Assembly (NCBI GenBank): GCA_963971305.1
Contig: OZ020304.1
Location: 17,094,103-17,158,102 of the forward strand
From: Arcuatula senhousia
Taxonomy: Eukaryota > Mollusca > Bivalvia > Mytilida > Mytilidae
DNA: 64,000 nucleotides
Direction: 5' to 3'
The translations under genes were made by a program, and so were the position numbers. Below the pieces are notes generated by a model. It ran no database searches, was not told the DNA's origin, and worked only from the letters and a program-made list of their open reading frames with translations. Below, in pieces: positions 10,621 through 22,115 of the stretch; positions within the stretch are counted from its first letter, which is position 1; each line of letters begins with the position of its first letter.

Positions 10621-11050
10621 AAAATCAAAGCGCTAAAGTGTTTAAAAGCAGAGCTAAATGTAAGCACTAAAATAAAGAACGATCTGTTTTCCAGCAAATT
10701 TTGTTCGTTTGCTCCGCCCACTTAAACATTTGTTATGAAATCCGTAATTTGGCTCAACCCACTTGAATAAATATATATGACGTATTGATTAAATTAAAGG
10801 TAAAAGGTCAGCATTGCTTAAGTGTACATCAACTTTAGTGTATCGATATGTGAAATGTAGTCCACATTTATATCGTATTTATTATAGGGGTATAAAGATG
10901 TACCTCTTAGTTAAGACAACCTGTATAACATTAAATCATTGAAACAATAATTATACACGATGAATATTCTATAATGGATCCTTTGGTAGGAATATTGCCT
11001 GACCGATTTACCCTGTCTAGACGGAAAAAAAACGCGAAAGTCAGATAGCT
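10612..11050 (+). repeat. Dispersed repeat B (inverted partner at 34.9-35.3 kb)
   Basis: The segment from CAAAGCGCTAAAG through TCCGCCCACTTAA to GACCGATTTACCCTGTCTAG and GCGAAAGTCAGATAGCTAT matches the reverse complement of 34900-35320 over about 430 bp with moderate divergence. It directly follows the hairpin end of the preceding element. No coding capacity. Confidence 0.6.
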
Positions 11051-11754
11051 ATATAACTACATAGAGCTCTGCTAAAAAAATAGCTTCCCCAAATCGTTTT
11101 AAAAATAATAGGAGTTAAAAATTTTGCAGGAAAAGTTTTTTTTCTGATTTATTAATAGGTTAGCATTACACTTTATTTAAGAGTAAAAACCTGTGGAAAA
11201 GCAAGATAGGTAAAATGTTGTAAATTTAGCTCGTTATGACCAATTCAACTCTATCTAAAATAATAGCGGATTCATTGGCAAATATATCACTATCTAAAAG
11301 GTACATTCCCCTTAACTACCAAAATGGTGGATAGTTTCAAAGAAGATACAACAACAATGTGACCAAGACATGATGATGAGATGTTTCGTTAGCAAGTTGC
11401 TCAGTACAAATTACCTCCACAAAACGGGATAAAAAATTATTGTATGCACGTCAACAGGATACATGTATACTACTCACAAACTATTTCTAAATTATGTTAA
11501 ATTAAGTTACAGATCAGTTGCTTCCATGAAAATTTGTGACGGACTGAAATACAGACACAAAGTGAAATCGAGAATGAATCAAATCGCAGACTTTCCTGTC
11601 ATTTCTTCCTTTTTAACACCAAATTGAAAATTTGATTTGATTTCTTTGCCTTATAAAGACATTAGACGTATCTAAAGTTTGAAGTATCATCATTTCATCA
11701 CCTTCTTAACGCTCAGTCATGTCAGTATACCATTATATTACCGTTTTATACTGG
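11051..11754. other. Non-coding stretch, nothing recognised
   Basis: AT-rich; no gene or clear repeat seen. Confidence 0.4.
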
Positions 11755-12290
11755 TTAATTGACGCATCAACTGACAAAAAAAGACATTAACCAACTCATC
11801 AACAGACTTTAACCGTCAAATTTTTAATAAAAGGACGATTAACCATATCTGAAATATTTATATGTTAAACTTTTAGTAACCAATAATTTAGCTAATAACT
11901 AACCGCACATTTTGGTACCAAATCTGTGATTTTTTACTAAGAGACTAATCGATTTTTGGTGAAAACATGTGTTTTTAGTCCTTAATACTGCTGCTACTGT
12001 CTCTGCGCCTATTCGTTTTGTTACAAACTGTGATGGCTTTCTGTCTGTGGAATAATTGGAAATTATGCTGAAATGAATATCATTTTGTCCTACACTTTTT
12101 GTTTTTTGATTGGATACTTATTTCATGTAAAAAATAGACGTTTTCCAGAAAATTTGTGAATTAAATTTCAATTTTACTCTCAACAGACCTATTACCGACT
12201 CCATCAACAGACTCATTTCCCATTTAACTGCATATACAGGTAAATCAACAGACCTTTTCCTCGATTAACCGACTGTCTGGCGTGTTTTAA
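11755..12290. repeat. Element with clustered ATCAACAGAC motifs
   Basis: About six variants of ATCAACAGAC/ATTAACCGAC occur at 11765-11820 and 12178-12285, on either side of an AT-rich core. All are in one orientation. This pattern suggests a small non-autonomous DNA element with subterminal repeats, but clear terminal inverted repeats and target duplications were not found. Confidence 0.3.
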
Positions 12291-12371
12291 CGTCTTATCT
12301 TATCCGTGGTTTGATATGTAAATGGTTATAATGAGATTTGTCAATAAAAAAGGTTATACATAACTTTAAAA

Positions 12372-12600
12372 TTTTGAAGACAGTGCAATTACTCTAAACA
12401 TGCTTTATCTGCACCGGAGTGTTAATTTGTCACTAATCTATTATGGAAATTGATGGGGATATTCGACATGCATCCTTATAAGATAAATTACTATGATAAA
12501 TCAATCTTCAAAAGCTACAAAATCCGCCTAAGATTACAGTAATAAATATTCCTATATTTCCCTTAATGAAATTGTTCGTGCCCCATGATAATTGAATTGT
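12372..12600 (+). repeat. Dispersed repeat C (direct partner at 31.96-32.19 kb)
   Basis: Landmarks GCAATTACTCT, CACCGGAGTG, GATGGGGATAT, GCATCCTTATAAGAT and GTAATAAATATTC occur in the same order at 31962-32190. Two diverged copies of one non-coding repeat; class unknown. Confidence 0.55.
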
Positions 12601-13464
12601 ATATATTAATCTATTTTATTCAAAAGATTGGGCAGAACTCTCGGTCTTTAAGGTGAGATTTAAACAAAGAAGTCCGAGATAAATGACATGTGACCAATCA
12701 GGTAAATACAATAGATTATTAACCAACAAAGTATATTATTAGTCTATCTGCCCTTACTTAATGCAATGCAAAACGGGGCCATTACATGTATGAGAAAACA
12801 GGGTATTATAACAGGGCCATTATGACAGAAAACAGGGCCATTATGAATGAAAACAAAATGGCCGACGTTAATTATTTCAGCATTAATTAATTAGAACAAT
12901 ATTACAAATTGAATGAAAAAGTATCAAATCAATGTTAGAAATTGTGTTAAACTTCAATTTCTGGAGATTAATCTATTGATTATAGTTTATACATGGATTG
13001 TAGGTCTGTCATCAGTTTTGTTGGTCGTTTTTTACCCTTAAAGTTTCCTTACATTTTCTTAAGCGTCTTTTTTCGCGTACACTTATTCCACATCTGATTA
13101 TCTTGTACAATAGATTTATTTTCTAAATAAGTTTTTAAAAAATCCCTTTACAAATAAACAAAGTATAAAATAGTTTCCTACCTGAAGATATACCTAGATA
13201 CAATGTTCTTTCCTGTCTGTTTCTCTCAGGTTTCTAAAAACCTTCTGAATGTCAATAGTTTGAATAAAATATATATTGATATCCAGAAAATGATCCAAAC
13301 CCTGAAATTTTTTTAAGGTGTTTACATGTCAATTTGCTGTCTGCTGAAGGGGAAACTTTAGTTTGGGGGAAAGAAATGAGTTGTAATTTGGTAACTACAT
13401 TGTATTCAACAAATAAAATCAAATTCAATTTTCCACAGCAACTCGTCCCTAAAAAAAATGAACT
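12601..13464. other. Non-coding stretch with short CAGGGCCATTAT repeats
   Basis: Three copies of ACAGGGCCATTAT-like sequence lie at 12770-12850. The same motif forms the ends of the foldback at 15.27 kb. No gene seen. Confidence 0.4.
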
Positions 13465-13618
13465 TCTAGCGTGTCTGATGAAGGTTAATCCAGAAAAGCG
13501 CTTCACACGCAGTGAAATTTTGCTTTTGTACATTTAAAATTGTACATTATGAAAATCATTTCAATATGTGGATCGTGTCTTTCTGGCACATATTCCATAT
13601 TCTTTCGTTTTTAATATT
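13465..13618 (+). repeat. Duplicated segment U, uninterrupted copy (empty site)
   Basis: The ~154 bp from CTAGCGTGTCTGATGAAGG to TTTCGTTTTTAATATT is repeated at 13876-13925 plus 14702-14803. In the second copy the sequence CAGTGAAA|TTTTGC is split by a 776 bp element. This copy is therefore a paralogous empty site. Confidence 0.8.
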
Positions 13619-13925
13619 ATTTCAGAGTTTGACTTTAGTGCCGTGTGGAGGTCGTAGAAAGCTTCCCTGTGCTTCAGTTGTATGCTCTTATATATATTTT
13701 CGAGTACTGGAATATGTGTTGGAAAGACACAGTTTACATATTTCCAAAATTTGACAACTTTTGGTTGTTTCTTTCAAAACAGATAAATTTATCTGTTTGG
13801 TCATTGTTGTAATATTTTTGGCATTTTTTTTAATCAAATCTAATATTCTACTGGTTTTCCAAGTTTTCTACTCCTAGCGTGTCTGATGAAGGTTAATCCA
13901 GAAAAGCGCTTCACACGCAGTGAAA

Positions 13926-14701
13926 GGATGGGTTGCGATAAGACCCTTTTTCAGCCCACCGCGAAAGTCAAAAATAAAATTAAGTAAATTCTATCACAAA
14001 ATGTCTTATTGGAAAGGTTAATATTTCTATTTTTTGAAAATAAACGTCTGTAGTTGTAAAGCATATTTTATTTTTTAGTAAATGGTGCTTAAAATGAACC
14101 ACCGCAAATGATTTTAACATTGTGCTTATGGGAAAGTTGCAAAAATGAGTGATATATATCCTCCCCGGAAGTATAGCCTTGCACGCGGAACCAGCTCCAT
14201 ATTTTATGCAAAAACGTTTATTACTAAAATACATCTTTTATGAAAGTTTCAAGCTGGTTCCTTGTGCAAGACATACTTAAGATTTAAAAAGACTATAATT
14301 TTTTTAACTTGTTGTCAGTGTGCGAAATCTCTCCGTTTTATTCGTTTTTCTTGAGATTAGCGCTCATTTCAATTTCAAAATTGTTGTTTAATTGATGTAT
14401 ATATATGAGGAACCTTTTACAGAATTTTAAACACTGGCTTAAAGTATTTTAGCACAAAATTTCAATTTATTGAAGCCCTGCCTTGAAATTTACTTTAAAT
14501 CAAGATGAAATTTTCATTCAAAATTGTTCAATTTTGAACCCGATTTTCGAAGCTGTGTTTTTGCAAAAGTATTTAAAAGTAGTCTTTTACAACAGTACAA
14601 ACATTTTGCTACAAAATAAGATGTAAAGTAACACGCTATGAAAAACTTTTTTATTTTTTGCCTATAGATGGGCAAAAATAGGGCCTTATCGCAACCCATC
14701 C
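13926..14701. mobile_element. 776 bp TIR element (GGATGGGTTGCGATAAG) inside segment U
   Basis: The ends GGATGGGTTGCGATAAGACC and, reverse-complemented, GGATGGGTTGCGATAAGGCC continue as imperfect inverted repeats for about 35 bp. The core is AT-rich and non-coding and contains a further inverted pair (CTTGCACGCGGAACCAGCT near 14178 with AGCTGGTTCCTTGTGCAAG near 14250). Comparison with the uninterrupted copy at 13.5 kb shows flanks GTGAAA and TTTTGC joined exactly, so the insertion has neither target duplication nor deletion. Superfamily not assigned. Confidence 0.75.
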
Positions 14702-14803
14702 TTTTGCTTTTGTACATTTAAAATTGTACATTATGAAAATCATTTTAATATGTGGATCGTGTCTTTCTGGCACATATTCCATATTCTTTCGTTTTTAATA
14801 TTC

Positions 14804-15009
14804 TAAAAGGGTTGTAATTTGATAAATAATCAACAAATCAAATAAAAGTCCAGTGTCTACAGTATCTCGCCCACTTAAAAAGCTTTCCGTAAAAAATGTT
14901 GAACTGATAAAAATTGTTGTTTTTTTTGGCTGTGAACTGTACCTGCAAAATCAATTAAATTATTTAGATCAGTTAAACACTTTTTTTTATACTTAGCATA
15001 ATTAGATAT
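14804..15009. other. Non-coding stretch, nothing recognised
   Basis: AT-rich, no gene seen. Confidence 0.4.
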
Positions 15010-15125
15010 TTCGCAAAAAGGTTTTAATGGTAAGAACAAAAAAATGAAAAAAGCAGGAATGATAAATAAAGGTAATAACAAAACTACCGAACTTGAATAA
15101 TCAATCTCATAGTCCAGATCCAAAT
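15010..15125 (-). mobile_element. Naiad 3' tail fragment (reverse strand)
   Basis: Reading the minus strand, GACTATGAGATTGAT, AAGTTCGGTAGTTTTG and TTATTACCTTTATT match the 3' end of the Naiad at 5385-5437. Only the tail is present. Confidence 0.6.
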
Positions 15126-15261
15126 CTTAGAATTTTCGCTTATATATCAGACACAAAGTAACTGTCAGTGAGTTAAGGCATAAATAATGAGTTCCACCTC
15201 GCTTCTCCACTCCGAGTCTCTTCTTTCATAGTTGGTTAATAAAAGTATTTTAAAAGAAATT

Positions 15262-15368
15262 GGTGAATTGATAATGGCCCTTTTATATGTTCACGGTCTG
15301 AAATAATGTCCCTCGGCGTTGCCTCGGGGCATTGGTTGCAGACCTTGAAAATAGAACAGGGCCATTAT
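15262..15368. repeat. ~105 bp foldback element
   Basis: Outer arms ATAATGGCCCTTTT and ACAGGGCCATTAT, then GGTCTG pairing with CAGACC, then ATGTCCCTCGGC pairing with CCTCGGGGCAT around a short loop. Nearly the whole segment can fold as a single hairpin. It has the form of a small foldback MITE. Confidence 0.6.
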
Positions 15369-15517
15369 AAAAACACCCATTTATTTATACTATAATAATA
15401 TACTCCGTAGAAAAGCAATGCAGAGGTCTCTATAATGTCGACATATTTGCACAAGGTTTTACAATTACTTGACATCAGATTGAATTTTACCGATGAAATG
15501 GGAAGACAAGTTATGGG

Positions 15518-16090
15518 CTGCTAAAATGTTATAAATTTTCCTAACCTGGAATATCAAAGTAACATATCAACGTCACCTGCAAACGGTGTCTATATTTCAC
15601 GACAAATTCGATATGGCAGGGCTTGTACACATTTTTAAGATTTTTTTATCCGACACCGCTTTCTCAGTAACCGACTATTAGACCAAGGCTATAAGAAAAT
15701 ACGTTTCATACGATCTCTAAAATATATTTCTTCGTTATCAGCCAATGGTAGAAAAATTTAATATCATGTTAGACGAAATGGTTACTTCTTGCTTTGATTA
15801 GTGTTTGGCTGGTTTATGTACTGAAATCATCACCTTAGAATCCTTAATATGTCTTCACACACCTGTTGCGTTTTGGGTAACTTCCAGACCCAAAGATTGC
15901 AATGGAAGAGGGAGGTTTGGCGCGCCCTAAAACCTGGTTTTACCCACCATTTCTTTTAAAATGCCTGTACCAAGTGAGATCCCATGCGATCTTCAATTTT
16001 TCCGGTGTGTCTTCTTTGTTTTGACTTGTCTTATGGACATTTGAGATTGATTCTCCAAGTTCGGTTATTTTGTTATTACCTTCATTTACG
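15518..16090 (+). pseudogene. Naiad RT C-terminus and 3' UTR fragment, decayed
   Basis: The translated fragments NFPNLEYQSNISTSPANGVY and QPMVEKFNIMLDEM correspond to the last ~110 residues of the RT at 2.9-4.8 kb, with frameshifts and a stop in between. The stop codon TTTGATTAG and the 3' UTR stem follow (AAGATTGCAATGG at 15893-15905, degenerate right arm near 15980), then the terminal TTATTACCTTCATT. The fragment is 5'-truncated. Confidence 0.75.
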
Positions 16091-16142
16091 GTGATCACTC
16101 AATTTCGTAAAAGCTATAAGGAGTAAAAAAATAAACTTTGCA

Positions 16143-16400
16143 CTAACAATGCACTTGTTGATTTCTATTCTATAATGCCACAGGCTTAAACTAATAGTCA
16201 ATGTGTTTGTAAATTATGTATAACTTCCTTGAAACAAATTGAAAAAACATGTTGCTTTAACAGTTTTGTTCTATTTCACTTCCTTGATCCTTTCGTTAGT
16301 TTGAAACAAAACAGCTGTTTTGAAAATTTTAATCTAAAAAAACACATTGTTATCTTAAAACTATTAACCAACCTGAGTATCATTTTTAAACATGCTGCTG
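16143..16400 (+). repeat. Dispersed repeat D (partner at 41.17-41.42 kb)
   Basis: Landmarks ATGCACTTG, AGGCTTAAACT, GTTTGTAAATTAT, TGTTGCTTTAAC and ACAGCTGTTTTGAA occur in the same order at 41166-41420. Non-coding; class unknown. Confidence 0.55.
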
Positions 16401-16435
16401 CTTATAATTAATTTTAATGACAATCAAAGGCTCCT

Positions 16436-16530
16436 CCTTAACATGAGTGCAGATATTGGTTTGTCATATGTTTGCCTTTTCGTTATCGGACTTGACACGC
16501 TGAATTGACCATCGACAGCTCGCACACCAA
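16436..16530 (+). repeat. Family A dispersed repeat, fragment
   Basis: ATGAGTGCAGATATTGG, TCGGACTTGACACGCTGAATT and ACAGCTCGCACACC match the 5' part of the family A copy at 44.8 kb in shortened form. Confidence 0.45.
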
Positions 16531-16849
16531 AACATATTTTATTTGAAAATCTGAAGACATATAACATCATACACACATACATAAATAAACAAAAGGATTC
16601 GGAAACAGACTACAAAAATCTTATATTAAATGCCTCTCCCAAAACTGAAATATAACTTGAAAAATATATTCATGTTAAAATAAGGAATATGTTAAAACAA
16701 TTTTTCTAACAACCACAATAAAGTTGAGCTGAATTAATGAGAAAAAATAAAATGAATAATGAATGAACAAAATAAATAAATTCTTTTATAGTTTTATCTT
16801 TGAACAAGAGTTGACACTAAAGTATATCATTGAATGTCTAGCTTGGCCT
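16531..16849. other. AT-rich non-coding stretch
   Basis: No gene or clear repeat seen. Confidence 0.4.
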
Positions 16850-17925
16850 TCAGAAAAGTTAAGGTCAAAGTCATGTGAGAGATGACAGAATTCCATTTAA
16901 CCATCACAAAATTGTCTGAAGTGTGTTGTAGATACCATAGTTATTGAGAAACAATAAAAAAATACAAACATTCACTAAGTCACTCAACCATGAAAATTGG
17001 GTCATGGTCACATTACATGGTGACGTCACCTGTGAAAACCATAATCCCTAAATATCAGAAGCCTTGATATAATATTATACAAGTACTTTTCACTTAACTC
17101 ATTTTCCATCCAAAGATCATCTAAGTTCACAAAGTCATTGAACCGGGAAAATGGGGTCAAAGTCACACAAAATGGTGTCAGTTGTGTAGACCGAAACCCC
17201 AAATGTCTGTAAACCAAATATCAGATGCATAGCTATTATATTTTTAAATTCATTTTCCACTTAGTTCTTAAAAAGGGGTTTGTTTGCCTAAAAAACATCT
17301 AAGTTCACAGAGTCACTAAACCATGAAATTGTGGCCAGGGTCAAATGGATCGGTGCCAGTTGCGTATACCATAACCCCAGCTGTCTGTATACCAAATATC
17401 AAAGGCTAGTTATTATACTTTTCTTGTAATTCATTTTCCACAGAAGTCTTACAAAGGAGTCTTTTAGCCCGAAAAAACATCTAAGTTCACAGAGTCGCTG
17501 AACCATGAAATTGGGGTCAGGGTCAAATGGCATGCCTGTTGCGTATACCATAACCCAAGCTGTCTGTATACAAAATATCAAAGGCTAGTTATTATACTTT
17601 ACTTGTAATTCATTTTCCAAAAAGTCTTACAAAGGAGTCTTTTGGCCCGAAAATCCATCTAAGTTCACAGAGTCGTTGAACCACGAAATTGGGGTCAGGG
17701 TCAAACAAAATGGTGCCAGTTGCGTAGACCATAATCCCAACTGTCTGTATACCAAATATCAGATGCCTAGCTATTATACTTTTCTTGTAATTCATTATCC
17801 GCAAAAGTCTTACAAAAAAGTAAACGTCGTCACCGCCGCTGCCGACGCCAACGCCGCCACCGCCGGAAAGTAATACCTAAGTCTCGCCTTCAGCGACTAA
17901 AGTCGCAGGCGAGACAAAAATGAAG
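16850..17925 (+). mobile_element. Repeat-cored hairpin element, GTCTCGCC type, copy 2
   Basis: Five ~155-180 bp direct repeats carry ACCATAACCCCAACTGTCTG-like anchors near 17038, 17190, 17368, 17548 and 17728, with linking AAGTTCACAGAGTCNNTGAACC. The array ends with a GAC/GCC-rich tract (17824-17865) and a terminal hairpin at 17881-17915: GTCTCGCC pairs with GGCGAGAC and CAGCGACT with AGTCGC. This is the most complete of three copies. Several 60-65 codon ORFs inside are satellite ORFs. Confidence 0.65.
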
Positions 17926-18944
17926 AAAAAAATTTTGATAAAAAAAAACTTACTTATTATGATGAATTTTCGAACTTTGAGGAATATATCAGTGTTTTGT
18001 TCAAGCGTTAGACCCTCTGATCCATATTACAGAAATTTAAGATTAATTGGAATTTTCAGTATTTGTGTCTGTAAGGTTTGCAAATCAGACACAGTTGTAA
18101 AAGAACACCTATTTCTTAAGCACCTGACTTCAAAATCGTCTTTGAAGCGATCAACCTCGAGGTGGTTTATTGTACTTTAAAAGTGTTATTTGTGTATGGG
18201 ATTATTTGTTATGTTGTTTTTTTTATCCTATGTGTAGAATGACTTTTATTTGTTTCTGACATGAGACTGAGGTACGAATCCCTTACTGGTACAGTTTTGT
18301 TTCTTCCGTTATCATTATTCTTTCTCATATTTTCAGATTAAAATTCAATGCTATGATTGTAAATATATACTGTTTTAATGGCTTACACGCCTTTTCGGTT
18401 GGTTCATAATTGTTTTTGGTTGACAGTATAAAAAAAATTAAAATGTTTTTTATAAGAAGGCTTGAAAATGATACAAGTATCTTTGGTTCCAAAGTTTAAA
18501 ACGCTCACCTTGCTCTATTAGTAGTTTTTTTTATAATGCTTGGGATTTGTTGTTGCCTTAGTTTGTACAATGTTCAGATTTTTAGGAATATTCTTCATAA
18601 ATCGTCACTGATATTTTAGATATTTTTCTCAAAATAACACATTCTCTTCTGTATATTTTTTTCTCCAAGTTATCAAACTGGACTATAAAGAGATCAAGTT
18701 GAAATCGAGAATCAGTTTTCGGTTGTTTTTTTTTCGACAAATATCTCAGCATATTTCAAACATTATTAAAATGCGATGAACTCGCAGCATCCTATAACTC
18801 AGATTCTTAAGTATGAAATTTGTTTTTGATCGAAACTTTAATCAGTGGCGCATTCAAAACGGGGGCAGAGTGCCAGGGTCCTATCTTTCGTCGAACGAGT
18901 TTGAGGGATATATAAAGGAAATCGTTGAAGCATGACCAAATAAG
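17926..18944. other. AT-rich non-coding stretch, no gene seen
   Basis: Short ORFs (e.g. 17920-18180) show no conserved motif; nothing else recognised. Confidence 0.45.
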
Positions 18945-19230
18945 TAAAAAGCAAAGAGGCACTAATGGCGCCTTCTAGTGCCATAAGTCCGAATGGACGA
19001 CAAAACCAGTAAACAAGAACGAACACCACGAAAAAAACAATAAACACAAAATCAACTCGAACTCAAGTCGTAACGAGAGTAAACTCGGGTGTTCCGGACG
19101 AGCAGGCAGTTCTTGCATACTATTGCACACATATCATGTGGCCAATTTCTAATTAAGTGTGTCAAATCCGAAAAAGAAAAACCCTTTGACAAACAAACAT
19201 CTGCACTAATCTGAGAGATTGAAATATCAT
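18945..19230 (-). repeat. Family A dispersed repeat
   Basis: Minus-strand copy. Shared landmarks are GAGGCACTAATGGCGC, CAAAACCAGTAAAC, AGAGTAAACTCGGGTGTTCCG and GCAGGCAGTTCTTGC. Full-length-like compared with copies at 25.3 and 44.8 kb. Confidence 0.6.
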
Positions 19231-20749
19231 ATTTGTCTCTGACCATGATGTTTTCTGTAACATTTTTCGAGGGAAGACAGAAATCGAAAAGTACCATAAC
19301 CCTGTGTTTTCAATTTTCGAAATTCGAGACACGCATTTACAAATGGTCTAGAACTAAGGATAGTAGCTTTCTGGTCGACTGTTTTGGGGTGTCTTTAACG
19401 TAATAGACGAACTTTATAGATGAACTTTTATCTATTATTTAGTTTGTAGTTAATATAAGCTATCAAGAACAGAAGTAAAAATAATACAATGTTTGCGTGT
19501 AGACAAATCTAATATGGTTATTCATTAGCTGGTATAAAAAGTAATATGTATAAAAATTACGTATATACGTAAATTCGACATTTAAAACAAGGAATAATAT
19601 GCAGCAATTTGCTTTACTAACTAGAAAACTAATTTATTACCATAAACAAATTTTACCTGACGAATAATGTAAGAAAAATTATAAACAACTGAAATCTATA
19701 TTATTTTTTACAGAAAACCCCTGAATCATAACAGCTTGATCATCTTTATGAAATTTTATACAATAACTGTTCAATATTACAAAATATGTAAGAAACTTAT
19801 ACATCAAACATCACTAAAATCTACTATCCTTCTTAGAACACATCTTAATAAGTTTATGGTCAAGTCAAGCTTTATTTACAGCGCCATATGCAACTCTCTA
19901 TTGCAGACAATAATCTGTGAGGTTTAGATTACAGTATATATCAGATATCAGGCATTAGTCACTGCACTTCCAGTGCTATTTGCTGTGAGGTTTACATTAG
20001 ATATCGAGTAATATAAGGCTCTAGCCTATATTTCAATGATTATGTACTTAAAACAAATACTGTAGATTGATCTATAAACTTTAGAACTGAGAAATACAAC
20101 TCGCAAAACCAAACCTTGTCTTTCTCGGTGGCCCACTTAGATGATGTATCTAAGAAAGTGTGTATATTTATAAAATACTTTTTAGAGACCGATGTAGTCA
20201 TACCGATAAGATTTTATTTCGACCACAACTAGACTTTCTTTAGCCCACAGCATAAATGACTGTTAATTCAGAATTTATGTATTATACGCTATGGCAAGGA
20301 TTCATCAAATATGATTTTACAACCAAGTTACAAAACATATGTCATTTATAAATACACTTAATTAATTTATGAAATATACAACCTAAGGCAACATTGATCT
20401 GAATGCGATGAAATATGGGTCCATGTATAAACACTTGCTAAATGATCTGATTTACCAAGAATATACAAGTATAAGTATCTTTAGTGAATGGTGAAAAAAT
20501 ACCGTAATCAAAACTAAAGGACCATTTCTAGTAAAAGTCAGTTGGTCAGGTCATAAAGATTGAATATACAAATAATTAACATGATACTTGGTAATTGTCT
20601 TTGCTATTACAAATCGTATTCAAGTTTAGGCACGTGTTGTGGTTTCTCTTTTATCTTTCACTTGTTTTTTTTTCATGTCATTTTTCTCCTCTGTTAATCG
20701 TAAGATATAATAAAAAAAAGTTTTATTTTCCTTTTGTTTATCTATCCTG
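19231..20749. other. AT-rich non-coding stretch, no gene seen
   Basis: No ORF above about 63 codons and no recognisable repeat structure. Confidence 0.45.
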
Positions 20750-21550
20750 TAAATAAATTTATAACCAAAGCCAATCCTGTGATATAGAGAATTTTATCAA
20801 ATTATATGTGTCATAACACTCGGCTTCAAACTATTTATTCTAGTTTGTTTTAACAAATCAATATTAATGCAGAATTATACTGACTCCAATAAATCTTTTG
20901 TAATTATTAGAATAATTTGAAACAGAATATCTTTCAGTTCTCATCAAACACTTTGTTTATTTGATTAATCGTTATATCTGTCGAAGATTTATGAAGAAGA
21001 AATTAATGGTCAACAACAATGGGATGCATTGAAAAGGGAACACCGGCAACTATAAGTAACAAGTCGTAAAATGTAACTGAATCGGAGCAAGTGTCTTCAT
21101 GCAATGTTTTCAAACAATTAATGTCTTAGTATAACATGTAATTTTAAGACTCAAACTCACATTTGATAAATATACGACTAAAAAACTTGTCTAAAATTTC
21201 AAGTCTCTGGAAAGTTCAACTGAAACTGGAACAGCTTTAATTAATTAATTTTCTTTAAAAGTGTTCCGAAAACTAAGAACAATCTAAATAAGATTAAACA
21301 TTCCTAATCGGTTTTCTTTCTTTTCATTTTTTGAAAATTCTTTGCACTAAAAGACAAATAATCATAAACCAGAGAGATTTAATTTCAACCATTTTAAAAG
21401 AATTCAAAACTAGGGGAGGAAATCACATTTTGGATAAAAATTACATGTATTTAATTAACAGTTGATTACAATCTGCATGCTTTGCAATTGAAATTAAGTA
21501 GATTATCACAATAAATAAACCTCAAATGAAACTATTCCAATTTCCCAATA
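20750..21550 (+). repeat. Dispersed repeat E (partner at 27.21-28.32 kb)
   Basis: Landmarks CAATCCTGTGATATAGAGAA, TAATGCAGAATTATACTGACT, ATCTTTCAGTTC, CAATTAATGTCTT and ATATACGAC recur in order at 27.2-27.65 kb, and GCAATTG..AGATTATCAC near 28.27 kb. The partner copy is split by later insertions. Non-coding; origin unknown. Confidence 0.55.
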
Positions 21551-22087
21551 ATATAATTCAAAAATCATAATCTTTTTGGCATACAGTGTTTATATTTTAC
21601 AGTTTGTAAGCAAAGCAAAGTTTCAACTAGACACACTCGTATAACGGATGCTTTAAATTCAATGTTATTTCAAGTCTTTTTTTTTCCGATATATTTTACA
21701 GCCGTATCGATAATATTGGTTTTTGCTAAAACAATTTTTGCCTTCGGCATACATTACTACTAATATGAAAGATTTCCCTTAATATGCTTTACAAAGGTTT
21801 CATTTAATTCAAGCGACTGAGTTATAAAACATATACGCACAATTATTTAACGGAACCCTAGGGCATTATAGGATACGAAGGAAACAAATTATGGCTGCAT
21901 TTATCTATCATTGCTGTATCTGATTCTTCAGGACATACAAGTGTAATTATTGATAGTGGGCACAAAATCAAAATGCTTGCATAAATCTGATCAAATATAC
22001 ACTGAAAAGTATCCTTTTCATTTGTTCTGCTTTTTCTTTTAATTTGGTAAATATACATATAGTACAGCGTTCAGGAAAAAATAAATT
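21551..22087. other. AT-rich non-coding stretch
   Basis: No gene seen. An unmatched 66-codon ORF at 21858-22058 has no motif. Confidence 0.4.
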
Positions 22088-22115
22088 TAATGGGCATCAA
22101 TATTATAGGGCTGGA
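22088..22115. repeat. 27-bp inverted repeat, left arm (partner 26433-26461)
   Basis: TTTAATGGGCATCAATATTA followed by TAGGGCTG is matched perfectly in inverted orientation at 26.43 kb, with weaker similarity just beyond. The arms enclose 4.3 kb including the reverse-strand Naiad and family A copies. Confidence 0.55.
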
